A stretch of DNA of 64,000 bases from Gammaproteobacteria bacterium (GTDB lineage Bacteria; Pseudomonadota; Gammaproteobacteria; Steroidobacterales; Steroidobacteraceae). Positions 1 through 7,954 of this stretch are shown in pieces (position 1 is the stretch's first letter; every line of letters starts with the position of its first letter). A program made the translations under genes and the position numbers. The stretch is from assembly GCA_003137095.1 (NCBI GenBank), contig PLET01000065.1, forward strand, positions 1 to 64,000, read 5' to 3'. Under the pieces are notes generated by a model. It was not told where the DNA came from and did not search any database. It saw only the letters and a program-made list of their open reading frames with translations.

Positions 1-1
1 C

Positions 2-547
2 GGCCAGCGAATCCCCGCGCCGCCCCCCAATGTCCCAAGCCTGCCGGCGGACGAAAAAAGCCTGGGTGAACTCAGCCTGCGACAGTCACTCGAACAGCAT
101 CGCAAGGATCCGCAGTGCGCCGGCTGTCATTCGCGCTTCGACACCTTCGGTCTCGCCATGGAAGGTTATGGCGCCATCGGCGAAGTTCGCAATGTCGATT
201 TCGGCGGACATGCCGTCGACAGCCGTGCGGAATTTCCCGGTGGTGTGATGGGTGAGGGTATGGCCGGCCTGCGCGATTACATCCGCGCACATCGAGAACG
301 GGCCTTCATCGACAATCTCGCGGCCAAGCTGCTGGCTTACGGCCTCGGCCGCACGCTGTTGATATCGGACGATCTGCTGCTCGATGAGATGAAGGCGCGG
401 CTCGCCGCCGACCACTATCGATTCGGTGCGATGGTTGAAACGCTGGTGCTGAGTCCGCAATTCCGCAACCGGCGTTCCCAGTTGCAAGCCGGGCCGCTGA
501 CGGCCCGTTACATCAGCCCTCATATCGGCGATAATCTCGTGCACTGA
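2..547 (+). CDS. DUF1592/DUF1588/DUF1585 domain protein, C-terminal part
   Basis: This is the 3' end of a gene whose start lies before the window; about 181 codons are present and the frame is open from base 2. The residues seen fit the last two domains of the large exported cytochrome-like proteins of the PSD/DUF1592 type. There is a 'PPPNVP' stretch, a haem-type CxxCH ('CAGCH') followed by 'FDTFGLAMEGYGAIG', and a C-terminal DUF1585-like segment with 'AYGLGR' and 'TLVLSPQFRNRR'. The protein is probably exported and haem-binding; its substrate is not known. The DUF1552 gene starts 4 bases after the stop, the usual partner order, so the two are surely one transcript. The ORF track shows only an internal Met start at 158, which is an artefact of the window edge. 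Confidence 0.85.
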   Translation, partial: GQRIPAPPPNVPSLPADEKSLGELSLRQSLEQHRKDPQCAGCHSRFDTFGLAMEGYGAIGEVRNVDFGGHAVDSRAEFPGGVMGEGMAGLRDYIRAHRERAFIDNLAAKLLAYGLGRTLLISDDLLLDEMKARLAADHYRFGAMVETLVLSPQFRNRRSQLQAGPLTARYISPHIGDNLVH

Positions 548-550
548 TCC

Positions 551-1885
551 ATGCGACCTGCTACCCACCGATCCGGGCATATCCTGTCGCGGCGCACGGT
601 ATTGCGCGGCGCCGGCGTGATCATGGCGCTGCCTTTTTTCGAGTCGCTGCGCGTGCTGGCGGCCGGCACCACGGACGCGTCCGGACACCCCAAGCGCCTC
701 GCGCTGGTTTTCATGGGCTGCGGCATCAACCCGAATCACTGGTGGGCCAGGGGTGCCGGCGCGGATATGGAATTCAGCCGCACGCTCGCGCCGCTGGCAC
801 CCTTCAGGACCAAGCTCAACGTCATCAACGGTCTGGTCAACAAGCCGGCCGTGGGCGTCGGCATCCATCCCGGCCAGACCGGCAACATATTGTCCGGGGT
901 GCCGCTCGCCAAGGGCGCCGTTTTGCGCGGCGGGATCAGCATGGACCAGGTGCTCGCCAACACCATCGGCCGCGACACCCTGCAGCCCAGTCTGGTGCTC
1001 GGCTGCGAACAGCCGGTCACCGGCTACCATGAGACGAATTTCTCCATGGCCTACAGTTCGTACATCTCCTGGCAAAGCGAGGACTCGCCGGTTCCGCTCG
1101 AGGTGTATCCCTCACTGGCGTTCGACAGCCTGTTCGAGAACCGCGGCAGCCGGCGGCTGGAGAGCATCCTCGACCGGGTGCGCGACGATGCCGCGAGCCT
1201 CGAGTCGCTGCTCGGCGCCGACGATCAACGCAAGCTCGAGGAGTACCTGGCGAGCGTGCGCGACGTGGAGAAGCGCGTCGACCGCATGCGCACCGATCAG
1301 GCCGGTGCCGCAGGGAATGCCGCGGACCGGGGCAGGCCGCTTGCGACGATGAGCCGTCCGGACAACGGCCTGCCGCAGGATCTGCGCGAGCACATGAAGC
1401 TCATGTCGGATATCGTCGCCATCGCCTTTCAGACCGACAAGACGCGGGTCGCGACGCTGATGTTCAACCGCGACCTGTCCGGGATGTTCTACCCCTTCCT
1501 CGGCGTGACCAAGACCCATCACAGCGCCTCACACGACGACACATCGGACGACTACGAAAAGATCGCGCGCTACTACGTCAGCAACCTCGCCTATCTCGCC
1601 GCGCGGCTCGACGCCATGCCCGAGGGCGAGGGCAGCGTGCTCGACAACACCTGCCTGCTGTATTTCTCGAACATGTGGTCGGGCACCAGCCACGACAACA
1701 CCAAACTGCCCATCGTCACGATCGGCGGACTCGGCGGCACCCTCCAGACCGGCCGGGTGCTGGATTATTCGGCTGCGGGCGACGGGAACCGCAAGCTCTG
1801 CAGCCTGCACCTGTCGCTGATGGACCGGATGGGCACGACGCTGCCGCGTTTCGGCGACGCGGACACGCGCTTGGCCAATCTTTGA
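551..1885 (+). CDS. DUF1552 domain-containing exported protein
   Basis: The 444-residue protein opens with a twin-arginine-like signal ('RRTVLRGAGVIMALPFFESL'), so export through Tat is likely. The rest matches the DUF1552 family, a sulfatase/alkaline-phosphatase-like fold found beside DUF1592 proteins in planctomycetes, myxobacteria and some gammaproteobacteria. Recognisable stretches are 'LALVFMGCGINPNHWW' and, near the C-terminus, 'YFSNMWSGTSHDNTKLPIV'. It lies 3 bases after the DUF1592-type gene and is the last gene of that unit, because the next genes point the other way. No biochemical role is established for the family. Pairing with a multi-domain cytochrome suggests periplasmic breakdown or redox work on polymers, which is inference only. 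Confidence 0.88.
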   Translation: MRPATHRSGHILSRRTVLRGAGVIMALPFFESLRVLAAGTTDASGHPKRLALVFMGCGINPNHWWARGAGADMEFSRTLAPLAPFRTKLNVINGLVNKPAVGVGIHPGQTGNILSGVPLAKGAVLRGGISMDQVLANTIGRDTLQPSLVLGCEQPVTGYHETNFSMAYSSYISWQSEDSPVPLEVYPSLAFDSLFENRGSRRLESILDRVRDDAASLESLLGADDQRKLEEYLASVRDVEKRVDRMRTDQAGAAGNAADRGRPLATMSRPDNGLPQDLREHMKLMSDIVAIAFQTDKTRVATLMFNRDLSGMFYPFLGVTKTHHSASHDDTSDDYEKIARYYVSNLAYLAARLDAMPEGEGSVLDNTCLLYFSNMWSGTSHDNTKLPIVTIGGLGGTLQTGRVLDYSAAGDGNRKLCSLHLSLMDRMGTTLPRFGDADTRLANL

Positions 1886-1919
1886 GCGCGCGGCCCGCGC
1901 TCAACGCAGCCCCCGCCGG

Positions 1920-2606
1920 TCAGGCCCGCGTTACCCCCCATACCACCAGACCCGCAAGGGCGGCGCCCGCGAGCAGCCGGCTCATGGAGGCGAAAGTGAC
2001 CTGGGGCGCGGCCCCCGCGGGGAATGCGCGCCGGCCATGGAGCATGCCGGAGATGAGATTCTGCCGCTTGTACACGAGGTAGAACAGCACCGCCGCGACG
2101 TGCAGGACGACGAACGCCAGGAGCAGGTTGAAATTCCGGCCATGCAGCTTCGCGCAATAGCGCCCGGCATCGAAGCTCACGTGCGAGGACAAAGGGCCGG
2201 ATTCGATGCCGTCGACGTCCACGGCGAACAGGCCGAGCAGAATCTGTGCCGCCAGCAATGACAGCAGGGCGATGACGCTGAGGGCGCCCAGGGGATTGTG
2301 CCCCGGCACGGCCGGCTCATGCGCTCCCATGCGCACCGGCAGCCGCCGCAGGTAAGCCCCGATGGCGCGGGGTCCCCTGACGAAGTTGGCGAAGCGGGCG
2401 GTCGAACTGCCGGCGAAACCCCAATATATTCTGAAGGTGAGCAGGCCGAGCAGTGCGTAGCCGCTGTCGCGGTGATAGTCCAATTTTCCGGCATGCGCCG
2501 TCCACCACGACGCGCCGATCAGCGACACCATCAGCCAGTGCACCAGCCGCACGGGCGCATCCCAGATGCGCACGCGCACGCCGGTGTGCGCCGCACCTTC
2601 AGTCAT
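1920..2606 (-). CDS. cytochrome b561-type membrane protein
   Basis: This 228-residue integral membrane protein is of the Ni/Fe-hydrogenase-type or soluble-cytochrome-reductase b561 family. It starts 'VRIWDAPVRLVHWLMV', the usual first helix with a haem-ligand His, and has further helices around 'GYALLGLLTFRIYWGF', 'LSVIALLSLLAAQILLGLF' and 'FNLLLAFVVLHVAAVLFYLVYKRQNLI'. 'FRIYWGFAGSSTARFANFVRGP' is the typical loop. The ORF track joins it to 130 upstream out-of-frame codons. I chose the ATG at 2606 because family similarity begins there and it overlaps the stop of the cytochrome c' gene by 8 bases. It probably takes electrons from quinol or passes them to the c-type cytochrome encoded just upstream. 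Confidence 0.85.
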   Translation of the reverse strand: MTEGAAHTGVRVRIWDAPVRLVHWLMVSLIGASWWTAHAGKLDYHRDSGYALLGLLTFRIYWGFAGSSTARFANFVRGPRAIGAYLRRLPVRMGAHEPAVPGHNPLGALSVIALLSLLAAQILLGLFAVDVDGIESGPLSSHVSFDAGRYCAKLHGRNFNLLLAFVVLHVAAVLFYLVYKRQNLISGMLHGRRAFPAGAAPQVTFASMSRLLAGAALAGLVVWGVTRA

Positions 2607-3078
2607 CGTCGTTGGGCTGGCGGAAGGTGTCGTGGCAGTTCTTGCAGGACTTGCCGACGGTGCCATAGCTGCTGCGCACGGCCTCGATGTCGCCGGCATT
2701 GGCCGCCGCCAGCAGTTGCGGCGCGCTGTCGGCGAACAATTTCTGTGCGGCCGCGAAATCCACGGGTTTGGTCCAGACTTCGGCCAGCGCCCGGGTCTTG
2801 CCGGTCTCGGGACCGGATCCCTTCGGGAACCACCGTCCCTGGTCGACCGACGCGTCGTTGACCGCCTGGGCGGCCTTCTGCAGAGCCGGGAAAGCGGGCG
2901 ACTTAGAGCGGCTTTGATCGCGGATCGCCTTGAATGCCTCACCCAGCTGGTGAAAGTGATCGTGGCGCAATTTCTGCGCTTCGGTCGGCGCCGTGTCGGC
3001 CGCGATCGCACCGGCGTAGCCCGCCGCGACGATGAGCAGCCACGGCCGCGCCAGCCGTCGTATTCGTGACGCGTTCAT
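2599..3078 (-). CDS. cytochrome c' family protein (exported)
   Basis: The 159-residue protein starts with a signal peptide ('RPWLLIVAAGYAGAIAADT') and ends with a single haem-binding 'CKNCHDTFR'. A C-terminal CxxCH in a four-helix, Ala-rich protein is the hallmark of cytochrome c'. It is periplasmic. Known members bind NO or act as soluble electron carriers. The stop overlaps the b561 start and the ATG overlaps the end of the upstream cupin gene by 4 bases, so all three are translationally coupled. A b561 plus c'/c556 pair commonly forms a small electron-transfer unit; what the cupin adds is unknown. Confidence 0.88.
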   Translation of the reverse strand: MNASRIRRLARPWLLIVAAGYAGAIAADTAPTEAQKLRHDHFHQLGEAFKAIRDQSRSKSPAFPALQKAAQAVNDASVDQGRWFPKGSGPETGKTRALAEVWTKPVDFAAAQKLFADSAPQLLAAANAGDIEAVRSSYGTVGKSCKNCHDTFRQPNDDD

Positions 3079-3551
3079 CGCTCACCCACGCGCGTGGCGG
3101 TCGCCGGGCCGATGCCGAAGATGATCACTTCGCAATCCTCGCCCTTGGCGCCATCGAAGTGAACCTTGCCGCCGTAATGCACCGCCGAGCTGCCCGGCGG
3201 CATGGGCTTGGTGGCGCTCGTGTCGAATTTATCGCCGGTGCCCATCCACCATGTGCCCGAGACCACCACGATGACGCGGTCATTCGGATGAAAGTGCGGC
3301 CGGCTGAAGGTACCGGCCGCGAAGCGGTTGAGCACGGCGTAGGGACCCGGTTTGGAGGGATCACCGTACAGGACCACGGACTTCAGCCCGGGGTACTCCT
3401 TGCTGTCGACCCATTTATAGTCCGCCGGCAGCGTGTAGCGCAGCACCGCCGGATCCGGCTCCGCGGCGCGCACCGTGAGCACGAACAGTGCGGCGAGCAT
3501 GCACGCAGCGATTGGCGCCGCAAATGAACCTGGCGCAGCACGTTGACTCAT
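3075..3551 (-). CDS. exported cupin-domain protein
   Basis: A secreted single-domain cupin of about 158 residues. After a signal peptide ('IAACMLAALFVLTVRAAEP') come the cupin motifs: 'RPHFHPNDRVIVVVSGTWW' carries the metal-binding histidines, and the second half has 'MPPGSSAVHYGGKVHFDGAKG'. The ORF track starts at 3581, but a GGAG lies 5 bases before the ATG at 3551 ('CGGAGTCAACATG') and none precedes the earlier ATG, so 3551 is preferred. It is the first gene of the cupin-cytochrome c'-b561 run. It diverges from the cytochrome c5 gene at 3680, so promoters for both directions lie between 3552 and 3679. Substrate unknown. Confidence 0.82.
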   Translation of the reverse strand: MSQRAAPGSFAAPIAACMLAALFVLTVRAAEPDPAVLRYTLPADYKWVDSKEYPGLKSVVLYGDPSKPGPYAVLNRFAAGTFSRPHFHPNDRVIVVVSGTWWMGTGDKFDTSATKPMPPGSSAVHYGGKVHFDGAKGEDCEVIIFGIGPATATRVGER

Positions 3552-3601
3552 GTTGACTCCGATTCTCGCGATTGAATACATGGCGGTGCGGGACAGCCGG
3601 T

Positions 3602-3630
3602 TTGTCGCCTTTCGGCATGACCGCTATACT
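3602..3630 (+). promoter_or_regulatory. sigma70-type promoter of the cytochrome c5-like gene
   Basis: TTGTCG, a spacer of exactly 17 bases, then TATACT. Transcription would start near 3637, about 43 bases before the GTG start at 3680. The -10 matches the consensus at five of six positions and the -35 at four of six. It lies between two divergent genes and points at the cytochrome. Confidence 0.6.
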
Positions 3631-3679
3631 ACCTGCGTTCCTTCAGTCCCTCTATTTTGCGTCATTTCAGTGAGTTGTC

Positions 3680-4186
3680 GTGGCCAACACCGAAACGTCT
3701 GATACCCATTTCTTCAATTTTTTCAGTCTGATACTGGGAGTGCTCATCCTCTTTGCCATCATCATTTTTGCGGTGGCGCGAGCGATCGGCGCAGATAGCC
3801 AACTGGCCCATGAGATGACCGAGCCGCTCGAGATTCAGGCGGTGGACGCGAACATCTCGCCGGTGGCGCACGAGGCGGTGGCCGGGCGGGACAACAGCGC
3901 GCTGGCAGCCATGGAGACGGCCAAGGCGGCGCCGGTCGCGGATGTCCCGGCATCCGGCGAGGCGGCGTTCACCCAGGTATGCTCGTCCTGCCATTCTGCG
4001 GGCATCAATGGAGCGCCCAAGATCGGCGACCATGCCGCCTGGGGGCCGCGCATCGCACAGGGCAAGGAAACGCTGTATCAACACGCGATTGCCGGCAAGG
4101 GCGCCATGCCGCCCAAGGGTGGAACCGCCTGGCCCGACGCGACCATCCGCTCGGCGGTGGATTACATGGTGTCCCTCAACAAGTAA
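3680..4186 (+). CDS. membrane-anchored cytochrome c5-type protein
   Basis: A 168-residue protein with an uncleaved N-terminal membrane helix ('FFSLILGVLILFAIIIFAVAR', about residues 13-34). An acidic/Ala-rich linker follows, then a C-terminal class I cytochrome c domain from about residue 85. The haem motif is 'CSSCH' and the likely Met ligand lies in 'GAMPPKGGTAW', both typical of the c5/c555 group. It probably shuttles electrons to a terminal oxidase at the periplasmic face. The start is a GTG at 3680. The end overlaps the convergent comM gene by 11 bases. A promoter is visible at 3602-3630. Confidence 0.88.
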   Translation: MANTETSDTHFFNFFSLILGVLILFAIIIFAVARAIGADSQLAHEMTEPLEIQAVDANISPVAHEAVAGRDNSALAAMETAKAAPVADVPASGEAAFTQVCSSCHSAGINGAPKIGDHAAWGPRIAQGKETLYQHAIAGKGAMPPKGGTAWPDATIRSAVDYMVSLNK

Positions 4187-5705
4187 TGGGCCGGTCCGGC
4201 GCGCACCGGTCGAGCGCCCGCAGGCCCACCGCCTCGGCCACCTGTGCCGGGCCGATGTTGCTCTCCCCTGCCAGATCGGCACAGGTGCGCGCCAGTTTCA
4301 ATACCCGATGATAGGCGCGCGCCGATAGGCCCAAGCGGGCGATGGCGGTGGCGAGCAGCCGCCGTGAGGCCGGGTCGATGCGGCACAGCCGCGCCGCCTC
4401 GTTGGGCGTCAATCGACCGTTCAGTTTGCCCTGGCGCTGCAACTGCGCCTCGCGCGCCGCCGCCACCCGCAAGGCCACGACGGCCGAGCTTTCGACCGGC
4501 ACGATGGCCTCCGCCAACAGCTGCTCGGCCGGCACCGCCGCCAGCTCGACATGGATGTCGATGCGATCGATGAGCGGCCCGGAGATCCGCGTGCGGTAGC
4601 GCGCCACCTGCTCCGCCGTGCACCGGCAGCGGCCGCGCACATCACCGTGATAGCCGCAGGGGCAGGGATTCATGGCGGCCACCAGCTGAAAGCGCGCAGG
4701 GAATTCGCAGGTGCGTTTCACCCGCGAGACGACCACCGTGCCGCTTTCCATCGGTTCGCGCAGCGCCTCCAGAGCATTGCGGGCAAATTCGGGCAGTTCA
4801 TCCATGAACAGCACACCCAGATGCGCGAGCGACAGTTCGCCAGGGCGAAAGCCGCTGCCGCCGATCAGCGACGCGACCGACGCCGTATGCTGCGGGTTGC
4901 GAAACGGCCGCAGGCCGGCGTTCGACGGCCGGCGGCCGGCGGCGGATTCCAGGCTGGCCACTTCCAGCGCTTCGCATCGGCCGAGGGGTGGCATCAGCCC
5001 GGGCATGCGCTGCGCCAGCAGCGTCTTGCCCGTGCCGGGCGGTCCGATCATCAGCAGACCATGTTCGCCGGCCGCGGCGATTTCGAGCGCGCGTTTCGCA
5101 CCGTACTGGCCCCGCACCTCGGCCAGATCGGGCGTGGCGGCCGGCTCCAGCGCCGCCGTCGGCGGTGCCCCGGACAACCCCGTGCCGCGCTCAAGCGCCC
5201 GCCACACCTGGCGCAGATCGTTGGCCAGCTTCAGACGCGGCCCGCCAACCAGCCCGGCCTCCAGCCCATTGGCGGCGGGCAGGATCAATTCATGACCCGC
5301 CGCGGCGCCGGCGATCAGCGCGGGCAGCAGCTTGCGCGTCTCGCGCAGCTCGCCGCTCAAGGACAGTTCCCCATAGAACTCGCGTCCTTGCAGGGCGCGA
5401 GCGGACAATTGAGCGCTCGCGGCCAGAACCCCGATGGCGATCGGCAGATCGAAGCGGCCGCCCTCCTTCGGCAGATCGGCCGGCGACAGATTCACGGTGA
5501 TCCGGCCCACGGGCACGGTGAAGCCGGCGGTCAGCAACGCCGAGCGGACGCGCTCCTTGCTTTCGCGCACGACCGTCTCCGGCAAACCCACGATGATGAA
5601 GGCGGGCAGTCCCGGACCAATGTGCACTTCGACGCGCACCAGGGGTGCGCCGAGCCCCTCTGGGGCGCGGCTGTAAACCGTGCTGTTCGCCGAGTCGCTG
5701 GCCAT
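4176..5705 (-). CDS. comM: YifB/ComM family Mg-chelatase-like AAA+ ATPase
   Basis: 509 residues, the usual ComM length. It has the N-terminal Lon-like fold ('GLPAFIIVGLPETVVRESKERVRSAL'), Walker A 'GPPGTGKTLLA', Walker B region 'LGVLFMDELPEF', the Cys-rich 'AMNPCPCGYHGD' insert and the conserved 'ISGPLIDRIDIHVE'. ComM is a hexameric helicase that drives branch migration when incoming DNA is integrated during natural transformation, so the gene hints at transformability. It lies next to ubiK and glnK, an order also found in pseudomonads. Its ATG directly abuts a short opposite-strand ORF (5704-5856). Confidence 0.95.
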   Translation of the reverse strand: MASDSANSTVYSRAPEGLGAPLVRVEVHIGPGLPAFIIVGLPETVVRESKERVRSALLTAGFTVPVGRITVNLSPADLPKEGGRFDLPIAIGVLAASAQLSARALQGREFYGELSLSGELRETRKLLPALIAGAAAGHELILPAANGLEAGLVGGPRLKLANDLRQVWRALERGTGLSGAPPTAALEPAATPDLAEVRGQYGAKRALEIAAAGEHGLLMIGPPGTGKTLLAQRMPGLMPPLGRCEALEVASLESAAGRRPSNAGLRPFRNPQHTASVASLIGGSGFRPGELSLAHLGVLFMDELPEFARNALEALREPMESGTVVVSRVKRTCEFPARFQLVAAMNPCPCGYHGDVRGRCRCTAEQVARYRTRISGPLIDRIDIHVELAAVPAEQLLAEAIVPVESSAVVALRVAAAREAQLQRQGKLNGRLTPNEAARLCRIDPASRRLLATAIARLGLSARAYHRVLKLARTCADLAGESNIGPAQVAEAVGLRALDRCAPDRPITC

Positions 5706-5856
5706 GCCGGCAGACTATTCGGCGGCAACGCTGCTGCCAGCGCGACTAACCGATGAAATCGCCGAGAAATGCCCTGCACCGTTCCAGGCGCCGCCGCATG
5801 TGCCGCCCCAGGCGCCGCCGCATGTGCCGCCCCAGGCGCCGCCTCATGCGCCGTGA
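5704..5856 (+). CDS. possible 50-residue Pro-rich repeat peptide
   Basis: An ORF too short for the track starts on the ATG that is palindromic with the comM start (CATG at 5703-5706). It encodes about 26 ordinary residues ('MPADYSAATLLPARLTDEIA') and then three in-frame copies of the octapeptide QAPPHVPP, with the stop right after the last copy. The 24-base unit keeps frame and the ORF ends exactly at the array's end, which slightly favours coding. Against it: no good ribosome-binding site, only 50 codons, and a repeat that could be a simple slippage product. I do not recognise a family. It could equally be non-coding repeat DNA between comM and ubiK. Confidence 0.2.
   Translation: MPADYSAATLLPARLTDEIAEKCPAPFQAPPHVPPQAPPHVPPQAPPHAP
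5784..5855. repeat. 24-bp tandem repeat, three copies
   Basis: Three head-to-tail copies of CCAGGCGCCGCCGCATGTGC plus CGCC. The first two (5784-5807, 5808-5831) are identical; the third (5832-5855) differs at a few positions. It sits in the 156-base gap between comM and ubiK. The unit length is a multiple of three. Copy number could vary between strains. Confidence 0.85.
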
Positions 5857-5861
5857 GGGCA

Positions 5862-6116
5862 TCATTGCGGCAGTTTCGCGATCACCGCCGCAAGGCGCGA
5901 CTCCATGTCCGCCAGTTTCGACTGGGTACGCTGCAGCAGCGCCGCTTGCACGTCGAATTCCTGGCGGCTCACCAAATCGAGCTTGCTCAGCTGCGCCTGC
6001 AGCACGGCCTTGAAATTGTCCTGTAATTCGCGCCCCATGCTGCGCAGGGACTCCGGCACCGCCTCGGCAAGCCGGCGGGCCAGTTCATCCAGACCATTCG
6101 AATTCATGAAGCTCAC
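5862..6116 (-). CDS. ubiK: ubiquinone biosynthesis accessory factor UbiK (BMFP/YqiC family)
   Basis: A short coiled-coil protein with the UbiK/YqiC pattern: 'LDELARRLAEAVPESLRSM', 'DNFKAVLQAQLSKLDLVSRQEFDVQ', then a Leu-zipper-like tail ending 'MESRLAAVIAKL'. UbiK helps assemble or lipid-load the soluble Ubi complex together with UbiJ, which is also in this window at 18825. The ORF track starts at 6161. AGGAGG lies 5 bases before a GTG at 6116 (AGGAGGTCATTGTG), so I place the start there; an ATG three codons later (6107) is the alternative. The protein is then 84 residues, near family length. It diverges from glnK, with the regulatory region between them. Confidence 0.88.
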   Translation of the reverse strand: MSFMNSNGLDELARRLAEAVPESLRSMGRELQDNFKAVLQAQLSKLDLVSRQEFDVQAALLQRTQSKLADMESRLAAVIAKLPQ

Positions 6117-6154
6117 AATGACCTCCTGCGCTTTGCGCATCGCACTTCCATAAC

Positions 6155-6169
6155 GCACCATTTGGGCGG
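6155..6169. promoter_or_regulatory. second, weaker NtrC-like half site
   Basis: GCACCATTTGGGCGG has a perfect left half (GCACC) and a degraded right half compared with the GCACC-N5-GGTGC pattern. It begins 19 bp before the better site at 6174, close to two helical turns, which would suit tandem NtrC dimers. On its own it would not be convincing. Confidence 0.35.
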
Positions 6170-6173
6170 GGAC

Positions 6174-6188
6174 GCGCCATTTTGGTGC
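6174..6188. promoter_or_regulatory. NtrC-type enhancer site upstream of the first PII gene
   Basis: GCGCCATTTTGGTGC fits the NtrC dyad GCACC-N5-GGTGC with one mismatch. Its centre is about 75 bp upstream of the start site predicted from the sigma54 promoter at 6230-6245, within the range NtrC works from. Binding would make the downstream PII gene respond to nitrogen limitation. Confidence 0.6.
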
Positions 6189-6229
6189 ATAAAAAGCCCT
6201 TCCACGGCCTAAGTCGTTGATTCATGCCC

Positions 6230-6245
6230 TGGCACGGAAGCTGCA
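6230..6245 (+). promoter_or_regulatory. sigma54 (-24/-12) promoter of the first PII gene
   Basis: TGGCACGGAAGCTGCA matches the sigma54 consensus TGGCACG-N4-TTGCA except for one base, with GG and GC exactly 12 bp apart. Transcription would begin near 6256, leaving a leader of about 60 bases before the ATG at 6319. Together with the NtrC-like site upstream this is the pattern of a nitrogen-regulated glnK promoter. Confidence 0.8.
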
Positions 6246-6318
6246 TTAGTGTACTCGAGTGCTTCGAACCACGTTGGAGGCGGCGACTAAACGGCGATAG
6301 CGGCGATAACATGACTGA

Positions 6319-6657
6319 ATGAAGCTCATCACCGCGATTATCAAGCCGTTCAAATTGGACGAAGTCAGGCAAGCCGTGGCAGACATCGGTATTCAAGGCG
6401 TGACGGTGACCGAGGTGCACGGATACGGCAGGCAGCGTGGGCATGCGGAGTTTTACCGGGGAGCCGAATATAGCGTCGACTTCCTGCCCAAGGCGAAGGT
6501 GGAACTCGCCGTGGACGATTCGATCGCGGAGCAGGTCATGGAGGCGGTTTGCAATGTGGCCAGAACCGGCAAAACCGGTGACGGGAAGGTGTGGGTCTTG
6601 GAACTCGAACAGGCTTTACGTGTGCGCACCGGCGAAACCGGACCCGACGCGATTTGA
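6319..6657 (+). CDS. glnK: P-II family nitrogen regulatory protein (GlnK-like by its promoter)
   Basis: 112 residues, the standard PII length. It has the uridylylation T-loop 'GHAEFYRGAEY' with Tyr51, the B-loop 'ARTGKTGDGKV' and the C-terminal 'VRTGE' signature. PII trimers bind ATP/ADP and 2-oxoglutarate and control glutamine synthetase adenylylation, NtrB and AmtB. Sequence alone does not separate GlnB from GlnK. I call it GlnK-like because it follows a sigma54 promoter with an NtrC site and sits beside ubiK and comM, where glnK-amtB is found in pseudomonads. No amtB follows here; a second PII gene does, beyond a terminator. Confidence 0.93.
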   Translation: MKLITAIIKPFKLDEVRQAVADIGIQGVTVTEVHGYGRQRGHAEFYRGAEYSVDFLPKAKVELAVDDSIAEQVMEAVCNVARTGKTGDGKVWVLELEQALRVRTGETGPDAI

Positions 6658-7333
<676 letters not shown>

Positions 7334-7360
7334 ATGGCGGGTGTCAGACGGGGGTCGAAC

Positions 7361-7816
7361 ATGAAACGCGTTCTGTTGTGCGCGGCATTGCTGGCGTTCT
7401 CGTCCGTGGCTTCGGCCGTCGTATACAAGTGGGTCGATGCGCAGGGCAAGGTGCAGTATGGCGATCGACCGCCGGATGGGGTGCACGCCGAGGTCATGGA
7501 CCTGCTCGGAGCCCACGGCACCCGGCCCGCACCGCCCGCCGCCGCGACCCCGCCGCCAAAGCCGGCCGTGACCGCGGCGCGCGCGCAGGCAACCGGCGAT
7601 GACGCCGTGAAAAAGGCCGTTCAGGACGACGTCGAGGCGGCGCGCGAAAAGCAATGCGCGGATGCGCAGGAGCGATACCGCAAATCCATCGAGGGACGCA
7701 AGCTCTACCGCATCGGCAGCGACGGCGAGCGCGAGTATCTGACCTCGGAGGAGATCGACGCCGAGCGGCTCAATGCCAAGCGCGACGTAGACACCATCTG
7801 CAACAGTCAGAGCTGA
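7361..7816 (+). CDS. DUF4124 domain-containing exported protein
   Basis: A 151-residue exported protein. The ATG at 7361, 6 bases after GGGG, gives a clean signal peptide ('VLLCAALLAFSSVASA') followed directly by the DUF4124 core 'VVYKWVDAQGKVQYGDRPP'. The track's earlier start at 7334 adds nine unlikely residues. A Pro/Ala-rich linker and a charged helical tail with two Cys follow. DUF4124 proteins are small periplasmic or envelope proteins of unknown function, common in gamma- and betaproteobacteria. The position after a PII gene gives no functional clue. Confidence 0.85.
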   Translation: MKRVLLCAALLAFSSVASAVVYKWVDAQGKVQYGDRPPDGVHAEVMDLLGAHGTRPAPPAAATPPPKPAVTAARAQATGDDAVKKAVQDDVEAAREKQCADAQERYRKSIEGRKLYRIGSDGEREYLTSEEIDAERLNAKRDVDTICNSQS

Positions 7817-7954
7817 CCGCCCGCTGCTTACCGGCCCAACATGACCGATTACAGCCGACCGCGGCTGTCAGGCATCGAACCGCCGCGGCGCTTTGCCCCG
7901 CGAGGCGCAAAGCCTTAATCTCTCGACCTGCAAAAACAACCACCGGGAACGCGT

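Noticed and set aside
4551-5756. 401-residue plus-strand ORF opposite comM
   Set aside because: Antisense of an unmistakable AAA+ ATPase; the translation is Arg/Gln/Ala-rich without motifs.
7841-7918. 25-codon ORF (MTDYSRPRLSG...) before the beta-hydroxyacid dehydrogenase
   Set aside because: No ribosome-binding site and no recognisable family. It could be a leader peptide, but nothing in the sequence (tandem codons, terminator) supports regulation.
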